Source of the DNA: CBDAPI01 sp964565865
GTDB lineage: Bacteria > Acidobacteriota > UBA6911 > RPQK01 > CBDAPI01
Reading direction: 5' to 3'
NCBI GenBank assembly: GCA_964565865.1
Contig: CAZMGM010000037.1
Location: 1-21,467, forward strand
Length of the DNA: 21,467 bases
In this document: positions 14,508 through 21,467 of the stretch, in pieces
Layout: each line of letters opens with the position of its first letter
Numbering within the stretch: position 1 is the first letter of the stretch
Made by a program: the position numbers and the translations under genes
Notes under the pieces: model-generated
The model's input: the letters and a program-made list of their open reading frames with translations, nothing else
Told to the model about the DNA's origin: nothing
The model's database searches: none

Positions 14508-14548
14508 GAGTCATACCCTCACCCGGCTTCTTCTGACCGGGTCGACCG

Positions 14549-14944
14549 TCAATAGACTTCGCAGAGTATCTCTCCGCCAACTCCCTGGTCCCGGGCGGCG
14601 CTTCCGGTCATCACGCCCCTGGAAGTGGTGACAATGTTGATTCCCAGGCCTCCCAGAACGGAGGGAATCTCATTTCTCCCGGCATAGACGCGCCTTCCGG
14701 GCTTGCTGATTCGTCTCAACCTCTTGATGGTCGGAGAACGGTCAGGCTGGTACTTGAGGATTACCCTGATCCGATTTATGGGCTCCTGCTCGACCAGCGA
14801 GTAGCCGATAACATATCCCTCGTCCTTCAGAATACGGACGAGTTCCTCCCGAATCTTAGAATGGGGCACCTCAGCCGTTTCGTGACCGGCCATGAGTGCG
14901 TTGCGAATCCGGCTGAGAAGATCCGCGATTGGATCCGTCATCAT
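14549..14944 (-). CDS. rpsH: 30S ribosomal protein S8
   Basis: 131 residues. Begins MMTDPIADLLSRIRNALMAG and ends with ARDQGVGGEILCEVY; the YVIGYSLVEQ and RVYAGRNEIPSVLGGLGINI blocks are typical. S8 binds helix 21 of 16S rRNA and in many bacteria represses the spc operon by binding its mRNA near rplE. Two ATG codons in tandem (14944 and 14941) are possible starts, after a purine-rich GGAGGAGAAGGA. It directly follows rplE (36 bases); no rpsN lies between. Confidence 0.98.
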   Translation of the reverse strand: MMTDPIADLLSRIRNALMAGHETAEVPHSKIREELVRILKDEGYVIGYSLVEQEPINRIRVILKYQPDRSPTIKRLRRISKPGRRVYAGRNEIPSVLGGLGINIVTTSRGVMTGSAARDQGVGGEILCEVY

Positions 14945-14980
14945 AGTTGTCCTTCTCCTCCTTGCAGGTCCTTGCCGTTG

Positions 14981-15544
14981 TTAGAAGACCAGTGCCCGAC
15001 GCTCCACTTCACCTAGAGGAACACCGATGTTTTCCAGCAGCACCTGACCTTTCTGGTCGTCGTGGGCGGTGGTGACAATGGTGACATTCATTCCTGTTAA
15101 GCGCTCGGTACTAGCCAGATCGATCTCCGGAAAGATCAGTTGATCTTTTACCCCGATTGTATAGTTCCCTCTGCCGTCGAAGGCTTTGTTGGAAACGCCG
15201 CGAAAGTCCTTCACTCTGGGCAATGCGACGTTCAGAAGGCGATCCAGGAATTCGAACATGCGGCCGGCCCTGAGCGTCACTTTGGCGCCAATTGGCATAT
15301 TTTCCCGCAGCTTGAAACCCGCTATCGATTTTCGGGCTCTCCGGATAACAGCCTTCTGTCCAGTGATTTGTGCCAGCTCTTCAGCTGCTTGATCCAGCAG
15401 CTTGGCATTTTGGATTGCCTCGCCCATGCCAATGTTCACGACAACCTTCACCAACCTGGGGATGGCCATCGGGTTGCGGATCTCGAACTCCTTTGCCAGG
15501 GCAGGGACCGCATCTTCCATATATCTCTGCTGGGTATTCTTCAT
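14981..15544 (-). CDS. rplE: 50S ribosomal protein L5
   Basis: 187 residues. MAIPRLVKVVVNIGMGEAIQ, LAQITGQKAVIRRARKSIAG, FKLRENMPIGAKVTLRAGRM and the C-terminal LTGMNVTIVTTAHDDQKG are L5 blocks. L5 binds 5S rRNA and contacts S13 in the head. Starts seven bases after rplX. The next gene is rpsH, not the expected rpsN. Confidence 0.98.
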   Translation of the reverse strand: MKNTQQRYMEDAVPALAKEFEIRNPMAIPRLVKVVVNIGMGEAIQNAKLLDQAAEELAQITGQKAVIRRARKSIAGFKLRENMPIGAKVTLRAGRMFEFLDRLLNVALPRVKDFRGVSNKAFDGRGNYTIGVKDQLIFPEIDLASTERLTGMNVTIVTTAHDDQKGQVLLENIGVPLGEVERRALVF

Positions 15545-15551
15545 TTAGCTA

Positions 15552-15875
15552 CTAGCTACTCCCGATCGTAGCCTGACACTTCCTGCAAACTCGAACCTTC
15601 TCCCCGTCGGAAAGCAGGCTGAAGCCGACCCGACTCGGTTCCTGACATTCCGGACAGATCAGCATCAGGTTGGAAAGATGAATAGAAGCCTCCCGGTCCA
15701 CCACTCCGCCCTGGATATTCTTCTGAGGATTGGGGCGCGTATGCCGCTTGATAAAGTTCACATTTTCAACGATGACCCGGTTCCTCTGAGGGAAGACCCT
15801 CAGCACCCTTCCTCTGGTCCCTTTGTCTTTTCCCGAGAGAACCAGAACCTCGTCGTTCCTCTTGATGTTCAACAT
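15552..15875 (-). CDS. rplX: 50S ribosomal protein L24
   Basis: 107 residues. The KOW motif DEVLVLSGKDKGTRGRVLRV and VENVNFIKRHTRPNPQKN mark L24, an assembly initiator of the large subunit. The C-terminus carries two CxxC pairs (Cys74/77 and Cys97/100), probably a zinc ribbon found in many bacterial L24 proteins. It starts five bases after the rplN stop; GAGGTG inside the rplN end is the likely Shine-Dalgarno. Confidence 0.97.
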   Translation of the reverse strand: MLNIKRNDEVLVLSGKDKGTRGRVLRVFPQRNRVIVENVNFIKRHTRPNPQKNIQGGVVDREASIHLSNLMLICPECQEPSRVGFSLLSDGEKVRVCRKCQATIGSS

Positions 15876-15880
15876 GTAGA

Positions 15881-16249
15881 CTACAGCACCTCCGGCGCCA
15901 GAGAAACAATCTTCATGAAGCGCTTCTCTCTCAATTCTCGGGCCACCGGGCCGAAAACGCGCGTACCGATCGGTTCCTTCTGGTTATTGATCAAGACCGC
16001 TGCGTTTTCATCGAACTTGATGTATGAGCAGTCTCGACGCCGGTTATTTTTTCGGGTCCTGACCACTACAGCCCGCACTACTTCACCCTTCTTGACAGTC
16101 CCGTCCGGAGTCGCTTCTTTGACGGAGGCGGTAATCACGTCTCCCAGTCCGGATCCTCGACCAGTGTCACCCCCCAGTGGAAGGATGCAACAGATACGTC
16201 GCGCCCCGGAATTGTCAGCGACGTTCAACATAGTCTGCATCTGAATCAT
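15881..16249 (-). CDS. rplN: 50S ribosomal protein L14
   Basis: 122 residues, the standard length. MIQMQTMLNVADNSGARRIC, DGTVKKGEVVRAVVVRTRKN, and RIFGPVARELREKRFMKIVS-like C-terminus (here TRVFGPVARELREKRFMKIV) with LAPEVL are L14. It contacts 16S rRNA in bridges B5/B8. AAGGAG lies five bases before the ATG. The 58-bp palindromic element sits between rpsQ and this gene. Confidence 0.98.
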   Translation of the reverse strand: MIQMQTMLNVADNSGARRICCILPLGGDTGRGSGLGDVITASVKEATPDGTVKKGEVVRAVVVRTRKNNRRRDCSYIKFDENAAVLINNQKEPIGTRVFGPVARELREKRFMKIVSLAPEVL

Positions 16250-16291
16250 GCTGGCTCCTTGCTACTCATTGTGGGTGCAAACCTGAACACC

Positions 16292-16353
16292 TAACAGCCC
16301 GTGGCAAAAGCCCCTCGAGCCATGTTGCAGGTGATTTTCACCACGGACCGCTA
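16292..16353. mobile_element. 58-bp palindromic MITE-like element (plus TA duplication) between rpsQ and rplN
   Basis: Plus strand left end ACAGCCCGTGGCAAAAGCCC; right end read on the minus strand GCGGTCCGTGGTGAAAATC. The ends are imperfect inverted repeats sharing C-CCGTGG and an A-run. Flanked by TA on both sides; the right TA belongs to the rpsQ TAG stop. Removing the element and one TA gives GAG-GTC-TAG-GTG, so the stop stays. The CCGTGGTRAAA part is shared with the right end of the 275-bp element, so the two are one family. Confidence 0.65.
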
Positions 16354-16647
16354 GACCTCCGCCTTTTCCAAAACCTCTTTCAATCGCCATCGCTTCCTCT
16401 TACTGATGGGGCGAGTCTCTTCGATTACGACCTTGTCGCCGACCCTGCACTGGTTTTCCTCATCGTGTGCCATAAACCTGGATGTCCGCCGGAGTGTCTT
16501 TCGATAAAGGGGGTGTTTAACCAGCCGGTCGACGGCTACTACGATTGATTTCTCCATGGTATCGGAAACAACTCTACCCCTGCGCGTTGCCCTGGTCCTT
16601 CTTTTCGTCGTCTGCTGTTCCATAGCCTCGTTCTCACCCTGTTCCAT
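16351..16647 (-). CDS. rpsQ: 30S ribosomal protein S17
   Basis: 98 residues from ATG 16647, which overlaps the rpmC stop as TGATG; an internal ATG at 16623 would give 90 residues. Contains GRVVSDTMEKSIVVAVDRLV, HPLYRKTLRRTSRFMAHDEE and the C-terminal GDKVVIEETRPISKRKRWRL. S17 is a primary 16S rRNA-binding protein with an OB fold. The stop codon TAG lies at the outer end of the 58-bp element. Confidence 0.97.
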   Translation of the reverse strand: MEQGENEAMEQQTTKRRTRATRRGRVVSDTMEKSIVVAVDRLVKHPLYRKTLRRTSRFMAHDEENQCRVGDKVVIEETRPISKRKRWRLKEVLEKAEV

Positions 16648-16850
16648 CAGGATCTCGCACCGTTAGGGCTCTTTTCAGTGAGCACCGTTTTCACTCTTGC
16701 CAGGTCCTTTCGGACTGTGCGAACCCTGCACACGTTTTCGAGCTGGCCGGTTGCCAGTTGAAAACGCAGCTTGAATAGCTGTTCTGAAAGACTCAGCGCC
16801 TCGGCTTTCAGATCCTCAACCGACATATCTCTCAGCTCCCCGGTCTTCAT
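16647..16850 (-). CDS. rpmC: 50S ribosomal protein L29
   Basis: 67 residues. The L29 coiled-coil fold is evident: MKTGELRDMSVEDLKAEALS, LFKLRFQLATGQLEN and VRTVRKDLARVKTVLTE. L29 lies at the exit tunnel near L23. The ATG directly follows the rplP TAA (TAAATG), and the TGA overlaps rpsQ, so translation is probably coupled on both sides. Confidence 0.97.
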   Translation of the reverse strand: MKTGELRDMSVEDLKAEALSLSEQLFKLRFQLATGQLENVCRVRTVRKDLARVKTVLTEKSPNGARS

Positions 16851-17264
16851 TTATGCACCCAATCGAGTTACGAACTTCGTTCGCAGCGGAAGCTTGTGAG
16901 CGGCCAGCCGCATCGCCTCGCGGGCGACCTCCTCGGTCACGCCTTCCATTTCGTATAGAATCCGGCCTGGCTTCACCCTGGCAACCCACCCTTCCGGGGC
17001 ACCTTTTCCCTTGCCCATACGCGTTTCCGCAGGCTTTCTGGTGAACGGCGTATCGGGGAAAATTCGGATCCAGACCTTCCCGCCCCTTCTGATGTACCGG
17101 GTAATGGCGATTCGAGCTGCTTCGATCTGCCGGTTGCTGATGCGTGCCGGCTCCAGGGCCTTGAGGCCGAACTCGCCGAAGTGCACAGTGCTCCCGCGGC
17201 TAGCCTTTCCCCGGAGTCGCCCTTTCATCCGCTTACGATATTTGACCTTCTTTGGCTCTAACAT
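16851..17264 (-). CDS. rplP: 50S ribosomal protein L16
   Basis: 137 residues. MLEPKKVKYRKRMKGRLRGK, FGEFGLKALEPARISNRQIE, RIFPDTPFTRKPAETRMGKG and the RHLL-type C-terminus REAMRLAAHKLPLRTKFV are L16. It helps form the A-site tRNA elbow contact. Starts 15 bases after rpsC. Confidence 0.98.
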   Translation of the reverse strand: MLEPKKVKYRKRMKGRLRGKASRGSTVHFGEFGLKALEPARISNRQIEAARIAITRYIRRGGKVWIRIFPDTPFTRKPAETRMGKGKGAPEGWVARVKPGRILYEMEGVTEEVAREAMRLAAHKLPLRTKFVTRLGA

Positions 17265-17279
17265 GATTACACGCTGCCT

Positions 17280-17927
17280 TCAGTTCTCTCCGAGCTCATT
17301 TGGGTCGAAGATATCGCCCTTGTACATCCACACTTTGACCCCGATGACGCCGTAGGTCGTGAAGGCCTCCGCCATTCCGTACTCAATATCAGCCCGCAGA
17401 GTATGCAGCGGCAGGCGCCCATGGAGATACCATTCGGCACGCGCGATCTCTGCCCCATTCAGACGTCCGGAACAGCGGACCTTAACGCCTTTGGCACCAA
17501 AACGGAGGGCCGTGTCCACTGCGCGTCTCATGGCTCGTCGAAAGGCCACACGCTTGACCAGTTGTTGGGCAATCGACTCGGCCACCAGCTGAGCGTCGAG
17601 TTCAGGCTTATGGATCTCCTGAATAGTGATGAAGACTTCGCGACCCGTTCGGACCTGCAGGTCCGCCTTCAGACGATCGATTTCGCTGCCCTTTCGACCA
17701 ATGACGATGCCCGGGCGCGAGGTTCGAACTACCAGCGTCATTTTGTTAGCTGCCCGCTCGATCTCAATGGATGAAATACCGGCATGAAAGAACTCGTCTT
17801 TGAGATCCCGCTTGATCCTCAAGTCTTCCTGCAGGAGATCTCCGTAGTTCTTGGTGGCAAACCACCGCGAACGCCAGCTTCTCGTATAGCCAAGCCGAAA
17901 TCCGTAAGGGTGAACTTTTTGACCCAA
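17280..17927 (-). CDS. rpsC: 30S ribosomal protein S3
   Basis: 215 residues from a TTG start at 17927, supported by GGAGGG six bases ahead and the conserved MGQKVHPYGFRLGYTRSW. The KH domain (RTSRPGIVIGRKGSEIDRLK) and the C-terminal domain (KGVKVRCSGRLNGAEIARAE) are complete. S3 lines the mRNA entry tunnel and has helicase activity with S4 and S5. It follows rplV by 27 bases. Confidence 0.98.
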   Translation of the reverse strand: MGQKVHPYGFRLGYTRSWRSRWFATKNYGDLLQEDLRIKRDLKDEFFHAGISSIEIERAANKMTLVVRTSRPGIVIGRKGSEIDRLKADLQVRTGREVFITIQEIHKPELDAQLVAESIAQQLVKRVAFRRAMRRAVDTALRFGAKGVKVRCSGRLNGAEIARAEWYLHGRLPLHTLRADIEYGMAEAFTTYGVIGVKVWMYKGDIFDPNELGEN

Positions 17928-17954
17928 GCTGGTCCCTCCTTCTAATAGCCCGCT

Positions 17955-18302
17955 CTATTCCTGACCGTCCGAAACGCGAACCGTAATGTGACTCAATCTT
18001 CTCATTTGACGATGAGCACGGCCCATTGGGGCCGGCCGAATCCGTCGCCGATTTTTAGTAGGCCCAATATCCACATGCGCCTCCTTCACGTACAGCTCTT
18101 CGACCTCGAGAGTAGAGGACTTCTGCTCTGCATTGGAGATGGCTGACCGCAACACTTTTTCAATCGGGCGAGCAAATCTCTTGTGTGAGAACCTGAGAAT
18201 AGTCAGGGCTTCCTCCACCTTCTTTCCCCTGATCAGGTTGATTACAAGTCGGGCCTTCTGAGGGGATCCCTTAATGTATTTGCCTGTGGCTACTGCTTCC
18301 AT
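17955..18302 (-). CDS. rplV: 50S ribosomal protein L22
   Basis: 115 residues. GKYIKGSPQKARLVINLIRG, SAISNAEQKSSTLEVEELYV and the extended beta-hairpin tip RRIRPAPMGRAHRQMRRLSH identify L22, whose hairpin reaches into the exit tunnel (macrolide site). It starts four bases after rpsS. The stop TAG begins the short sequence TAGAGCGGGCTA, which weakly resembles the TA-flanked footprints seen at other stops here. Confidence 0.98.
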   Translation of the reverse strand: MEAVATGKYIKGSPQKARLVINLIRGKKVEEALTILRFSHKRFARPIEKVLRSAISNAEQKSSTLEVEELYVKEAHVDIGPTKNRRRIRPAPMGRAHRQMRRLSHITVRVSDGQE

Positions 18303-18306
18303 TTTC

Positions 18307-18591
18307 TTAACGTAATCGAGACGCTTTCTCCGATCTCCGGATGTGCCCTCTAAAGGTTCTGGTGGGAGAAAACTCGCCCAGCTTGTGACCCACCATGTTT
18401 TCAGTGACGAAGATGGGAATGAAACGCCTGCCGTTGTGCACGGCGATCGTCAGCGCCACCATCTCAGGAACAACCGTAGAACGGCGCGACCAGGTTTTGA
18501 TCACACCGCTGTCTTTGGTGGCCACCGCATGACGAACCTTCTTCATCAGGTGGTCGTCAACAAAAGGTCCCTTTTTAACAGATCTGGGCAT
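18307..18591 (-). CDS. rpsS: 30S ribosomal protein S19
   Basis: 94 residues from ATG 18591, chosen over TTG 18594 because AAGGAG is six bases ahead of the ATG and only three from the TTG. MPRSVKKGPFVDDHLMKKVR, TWSRRSTVVPEMVALTIAVH and MVGHKLGEFSPTRTFRGH are S19. It partners S13 in the 30S head. It lies between rplB and rplV as usual. Confidence 0.98.
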   Translation of the reverse strand: MPRSVKKGPFVDDHLMKKVRHAVATKDSGVIKTWSRRSTVVPEMVALTIAVHNGRRFIPIFVTENMVGHKLGEFSPTRTFRGHIRRSEKASRLR

Positions 18592-18620
18592 CAAAGACTC
18601 CTTCTTCTATCCGCTCGCGG

Positions 18621-19442
18621 TTACTTCTTCCTCCGCACGATGAAACGGTTTGTCCTCTTGTTGTTTCGCGTCTTGTAACCCTTGGTCGGCCATCCCCACG
18701 GCGAGCAGGGATGCCGGCCACCTGAGGTACGACCTTCGCCGCCCCCCATAGGGTGATCGACGGGATTCATCGCGACCCCCCGAACCTTGGGACGGCGACC
18801 CCGCCAACGGGAGGCTCCAGCCTTTCCGAAAGAGACATTTTCATGATTTGTATTCCCAACCTGCCCTACCGTGGCCCGACACAGGATAAAGATCTTTCTG
18901 ACTTCTCCTGAAGGCATCCGGACCTGGGCATAGCGCCCCTCTTTAGCCACGAGCTGGGCTGAGGCGCCTGCACTCCGAACCAGCTGTCCTCCTCTCCCGG
19001 GCGTAAGCTCCAGGTTGTGGATTGTTGTCCCCAGCGGCATGTTGACCAATGGAAGACTGTTTCCCGGGATGATGTCGGCGTCCGGTCCCGAAACCACCAT
19101 GTCTCCAGGTTTCATGCCGGCCGCCGCCAGAATGTATCGTTTTTCACCATCTGCGTAGTGAAGACGGGCTATCCAGGAACTACGATTGGGATCATATTCA
19201 ATGAAGGCAACCCTGGCGGGAACCATGTCCTTGTCACGGCGAAAATCAATTACCCGATACCGTCTTTTGTGTCCACCCCCTCGGCGACGAACGCTGATGC
19301 GCCCCGAGCTGCCACGCCCGCTGATTCGTTTTTTTCCGCCCGTCAGCCGCCTCAACGGTTTGACGTCTGCCAGTTCCTGTCTGCTATCGACGGTCCGAAA
19401 ACGACGCCCGGGCGATGTCGGCTTGTAACCTTTAACTGCCAT
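18621..19442 (-). CDS. rplB: 50S ribosomal protein L2
   Basis: 273 residues from ATG 19442; an in-frame TTG at 19451 would add three residues, but homology begins MAVKGYKPTSPGRRFRTV. Blocks seen: RGGGHKRRYRVIDFRRDK, IARLHYADGEKRYILA, and the C-terminal RGVAMNPVDHPMGGGEGRTS with WGWPTKGYKTRNNKRTNRF. The conserved DHP histidine near the peptidyl transferase centre is kept; the following residue is Met rather than the His of E. coli, a known variant. Its start lies five bases past the rplW stop. Confidence 0.98.
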   Translation of the reverse strand: MAVKGYKPTSPGRRFRTVDSRQELADVKPLRRLTGGKKRISGRGSSGRISVRRRGGGHKRRYRVIDFRRDKDMVPARVAFIEYDPNRSSWIARLHYADGEKRYILAAAGMKPGDMVVSGPDADIIPGNSLPLVNMPLGTTIHNLELTPGRGGQLVRSAGASAQLVAKEGRYAQVRMPSGEVRKIFILCRATVGQVGNTNHENVSFGKAGASRWRGRRPKVRGVAMNPVDHPMGGGEGRTSGGRHPCSPWGWPTKGYKTRNNKRTNRFIVRRKK

Positions 19443-19447
19443 GTAAC

Positions 19448-19750
19448 TCAAACACCTTCAAAGAACTCGATCGGCTTCTCTCCGACTCGGAGTGTCACAT
19501 AGGCCTTCTTCCAGGCTGGACGCCGTCCCACGTTTCGACCCTGGCGCTTGAGCTTCCCCTGGAAATTGGCTGTGCGAACCTTTTCGACTTTGACCTCGAA
19601 TATTCTCTCGATTGCCTCTCGAATCTGACCCTTCGTTGCTTGTTTCCTAACTTTGAAAACCACTACTCGACCCTCGTTATTGTCCCGAACAACAGTGGCT
19701 TTCTCCGTGATGTGAGGATACTTAAGGATGTCGAATCGTGTGATCGTCAT
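19448..19750 (-). CDS. rplW: 50S ribosomal protein L23
   Basis: 100 residues. FDILKYPHITEKATVV, VFKVRKQATKGQIREAIERI, KVEKVRTANFQGK and RPAWKKAYVTLRVGEKPIEF are L23 blocks. L23 sits at the exit tunnel and docks trigger factor and SRP. Its ATG overlaps the true rplD stop (ATGA) once the assembly gap in rplD is corrected. Confidence 0.98.
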   Translation of the reverse strand: MTITRFDILKYPHITEKATVVRDNNEGRVVVFKVRKQATKGQIREAIERIFEVKVEKVRTANFQGKLKRQGRNVGRRPAWKKAYVTLRVGEKPIEFFEGV

Positions 19751-20378
19751 GGTTTCAGAGTCTCCTCGAGCTTCTCAACAGCCTGCCTGGAGATCATCAG
19801 ATGCTCACAGTTCAAAAGGTCGTAAACGTTGATTCCGCTGGTCGGAACCATTCTGANNNNNNNNNNCCGGGCAGGTTCCGAGAACCCAGGTAAAGATTGC
19901 GGTTTTCGTCGTCCACTACAAGAACCTTGCCTGCCAGGTCAAACACCTTCAGCAGGGACCTGAAGTCCCTGGTTCTGTGGCTTTTCAGCTGAAGGTCTTC
20001 CACCACAATGATCTGCTCGTTCCGAAGCTTGTCCGAAAGCACCATGCGAACGGCTCCCCGCTTCTTTTTACGCGGAAACCGCTGGGCGTAGTCACGAGTC
20101 CGGGGGCCGAAAACGGTGCCTCCCGTACGCCACAATGGACTTCTCAGGCTGCCCACCCGGGCGCGGCCAGTCCCTTTCTGACGCCACGGCTTTCCACCAC
20201 CTCCCCGGACATCGACCCGGTTCTTAGTCTTGTGCGTCCCCTTTCTACGTCCAGCTAGAAAGGCCCGTACGGCTTCCCAGACCAGGGTCTCACTGGCGCT
20301 GTAGTCAAAGACGGCGTCATCCAATTCCAGTTCTCCCACCGGCTTATTCTTGAGATTCCTGATTTGGACCTTAGCCAT
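19747..20378 (-). CDS. rplD: 50S ribosomal protein L4 (interrupted by an assembly gap)
   Basis: MAKVQIRNLKNKPVGELELD, TKNRVDVRGGGGKPWRQKGT with GRARVGSLRSPLWRTGGTVF, and the VLVVDDENRNLYLGSRNLPG segment identify L4, whose loop lines the exit tunnel. L4 often represses the S10 operon in enteric bacteria; no leader is visible here. A run of ten N (19857-19866) breaks the gene. Read through as given, it ends out of frame at 19812. On the other side, however, a different frame continues RMVPTSGINVYDLLNCEHLM and AVEKLEETLKP to a TGA at 19747-19749, the normal L4 end. Replacing the ten N with two bases (or 2+3n) joins the two halves, giving ...LPGVRMVPT if the second base is G. Confidence 0.95.
19857..19866. 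other. Assembly gap (ten N) inside rplD
   Basis: A run of exactly ten N, a usual placeholder length. Frame analysis of rplD on both sides shows the true distance is not ten bases; two bases fit the protein family best. Confidence 0.97.
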
Positions 20379-20420
20379 TCCGGAGCTCCTCGATTCTCAC
20401 TCTCATGGACTCACGATTGA

Positions 20421-21053
20421 TCAACTCGCCCTGCAAATCTCCACGTAGTTCCCACGGCTCCCGGGAACCGAGCCCTTCACGAGCAACAGATTACGGTCAG
20501 AATCCACCTTTACGACTCTTAGATTCTTTGCCTTTCTCAGTCGATCTCCCATGTGGCCGGGACCCCGCATGCCTTTTAGAACCCTGCTTGGAGAGGCACT
20601 CTGTCCGATTGAGCCGGGTGCCCGATGAAACATCGACCCATGCGTTGCCTTACCCCCCGAAAACCCGTGACGCTTGATGACGCCCTGGAACCCTCTGCCG
20701 ATGGTCCTGCCGGCAATGTCCACTCGGTCGTCGACGGAGAATACGTCTTGCACGAGTACCTGGTCACCAACCGAGATCTCCCCTCCCTCACTTTCGGTAA
20801 AGGCGAACTCCCTGAGCCTTCGGCTGGCAGCCACCCCGGCTTTCTCAAAATGTCCGCTCAGTGGCCGGTTGACTCTGGCTCTCCCGTCTTCAACTAGACC
20901 CAGCTGCACAGCCTGGTAGCCATCCTGCCCCTGAGTCTTCTTCTGAACCACCACGCAGGGCCCGGCCTCAATGACCGTTACCGGAACCACCAGTCCCTGG
21001 CCGTCGAAGATCTGAGTCATGCCAAGCTTCTTGCCGATCAAGCCCTGAACCAT
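20421..21053 (-). CDS. rplC: 50S ribosomal protein L3
   Basis: 210 residues. MVQGLIGKKLGMTQIFDGQG, the KRHGFSGGKATHGSMFHRAP block with GSIGQSASPSRVLKGMRGPG, and the C-terminal LRVVKVDSDRNLLLVKGSVP, PGSRGNYVEI are L3. L3 initiates large-subunit assembly and its loop reaches the peptidyl transferase centre. AAGGA precedes the ATG, which lies two bases after the rpsJ stop. Confidence 0.98.
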   Translation of the reverse strand: MVQGLIGKKLGMTQIFDGQGLVVPVTVIEAGPCVVVQKKTQGQDGYQAVQLGLVEDGRARVNRPLSGHFEKAGVAASRRLREFAFTESEGGEISVGDQVLVQDVFSVDDRVDIAGRTIGRGFQGVIKRHGFSGGKATHGSMFHRAPGSIGQSASPSRVLKGMRGPGHMGDRLRKAKNLRVVKVDSDRNLLLVKGSVPGSRGNYVEICRAS

Positions 21054-21055
21054 AA

Positions 21056-21382
21056 CTATTCCTTCTCAGTCCCAAACGCCTTGATTTCAACGTCGATAGC
21101 GGCCGGCAAATCCAGTTTCATGAGAGCATCTACCGTTTGCGGGGTTGGTTCCAGAATGTCCACCAATCTTTTATGGGTTCTGACTTCGAACTGCTCTCTC
21201 GACTTCTTGTCCACGTGGGGTGAACGCAGCACCGTATAGCGGCTGATCTTCGTAGGCAGCGGAACCGGTCCCGAAACCCTGGCACCTGTTCTCTTGGCGA
21301 TGTCCACGATTTCACGAGTGGACCGATCCAGAACGCGATGATCGAAAGCTTTCAGGCGAATCCTGATCTTCTCATCCAACAT
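21056..21382 (-). CDS. rpsJ: 30S ribosomal protein S10
   Basis: 108 residues. KIRIRLKAFDHRVLDRSTRE, GPVPLPTKISRYTVLRSPHV, DKKSREQFEVRTHKRLVDIL are S10. It is in the 30S head and doubles as NusE in antitermination. It is the first gene of the S10 operon and follows tuf by 44 bases, so the transcript probably continues from the str operon. The C-terminus is a little longer than usual (FGTEKE). Confidence 0.98.
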   Translation of the reverse strand: MLDEKIRIRLKAFDHRVLDRSTREIVDIAKRTGARVSGPVPLPTKISRYTVLRSPHVDKKSREQFEVRTHKRLVDILEPTPQTVDALMKLDLPAAIDVEIKAFGTEKE

Positions 21383-21426
21383 CGGAATTCAATACCCCCT
21401 TCTTCAATGACTCCTTCTCCCTACCT

Positions 21427-21467
21427 TTACTCCAGGATCTCGGTGATGGCACCTGCTCCAACGGTTC
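21427..21467 (-). CDS. tuf: Elongation factor Tu, C-terminal end (partial)
   Basis: The last 12 codons and TAA are visible: TVGAGAITEILE, the conserved EF-Tu C-terminus. The gene continues beyond the right edge of the window. EF-Tu brings aminoacyl-tRNA to the ribosome; tuf just before rpsJ is the common str-S10 arrangement. Confidence 0.93.
   Translation of the reverse strand, partial: TVGAGAITEILE

Noticed and set aside
14508..14548. Hairpin CCCGG/CCGGG between rpsH and rplF as a terminator
   Set aside because: Short stem, no T-run, and it lies within a continuous operon; at most a processing or attenuating structure.

Overview
The window is a bacterial chromosome segment of medium GC, taken from a draft assembly (one run of ten N). 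Nearly all coding lies on the minus strand. The core is the S10-spc-alpha ribosomal supercluster, read from position 21467 down to 7157: tuf end, rpsJ, rplC, rplD, rplW, rplB, rpsS, rplV, rpsC, rplP, rpmC, rpsQ, rplN, rplX, rplE, rpsH, rplF, rplR, rpsE, rpmD, rplO, secY, map, a broken infA, rpmJ, rpsM, rpsK, rpoA, rplQ. Three expected members are missing: rpsN (S14) between rplE and rpsH, adk between secY and map, and rpsD (S4) between rpsK and rpoA. The lineage cannot be fixed from this. An archaeal/eukaryote-type ProRS, an exported DPP-IV-like peptidase and a DUF4432 protein would fit Acidobacteriota or a related environmental phylum, but this is inference.

Downstream of the ribosomal genes come a gene-poor gap of about 660 bp (6497-7156), then proS and a secreted S9B (DPP-IV-like) peptidase in tandem (2720-6496). 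Next is a tRNA-Asn(GTT) with its own sigma70-type promoter (2479-2606). Beyond its 3' end lies a decayed accessory stretch (1485-2410) holding a dead HigB/HigA toxin-antitoxin pair: two nonsense codons in higB and one frameshift in higA. On the plus strand there is one clear gene, an exported DUF4432 galactose-mutarotase-like protein (237-1484). A possible truncated minus-strand gene runs off the left edge.

The most unusual feature is a set of short palindromic, MITE-like elements inside the essential ribosomal operon. Three clear copies, of 51, 58 and 275 bp, lie at rplF/rplR, rpsQ/rplN and rplO/secY. Each is flanked by TA, and in each the TA belongs to the stop codon of the upstream gene. 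Because the elements begin with G (or A), insertion into the TA of a stop codon rebuilds TAG (or TAA), so the gene product is unchanged. Removing the 275-bp copy restores rplO-TAA-C-ATG-secY. That copy also carries a 66-codon ORF with a good Shine-Dalgarno, ending one base before secY, which may have replaced the lost translational coupling. Miniature footprints with the same ends sit at the rpmJ and rplR stop codons, and a scrambled relic lies between secY and map.

Smaller points: rplD is interrupted by the ten-N gap, whose length is wrong for the reading frame; bridging it with two bases restores a normal L4 C-terminus that overlaps rplW by ATGA. infA between rpmJ and map has at least two frameshifts, so a second functional IF-1 gene elsewhere is expected unless these are assembly errors.
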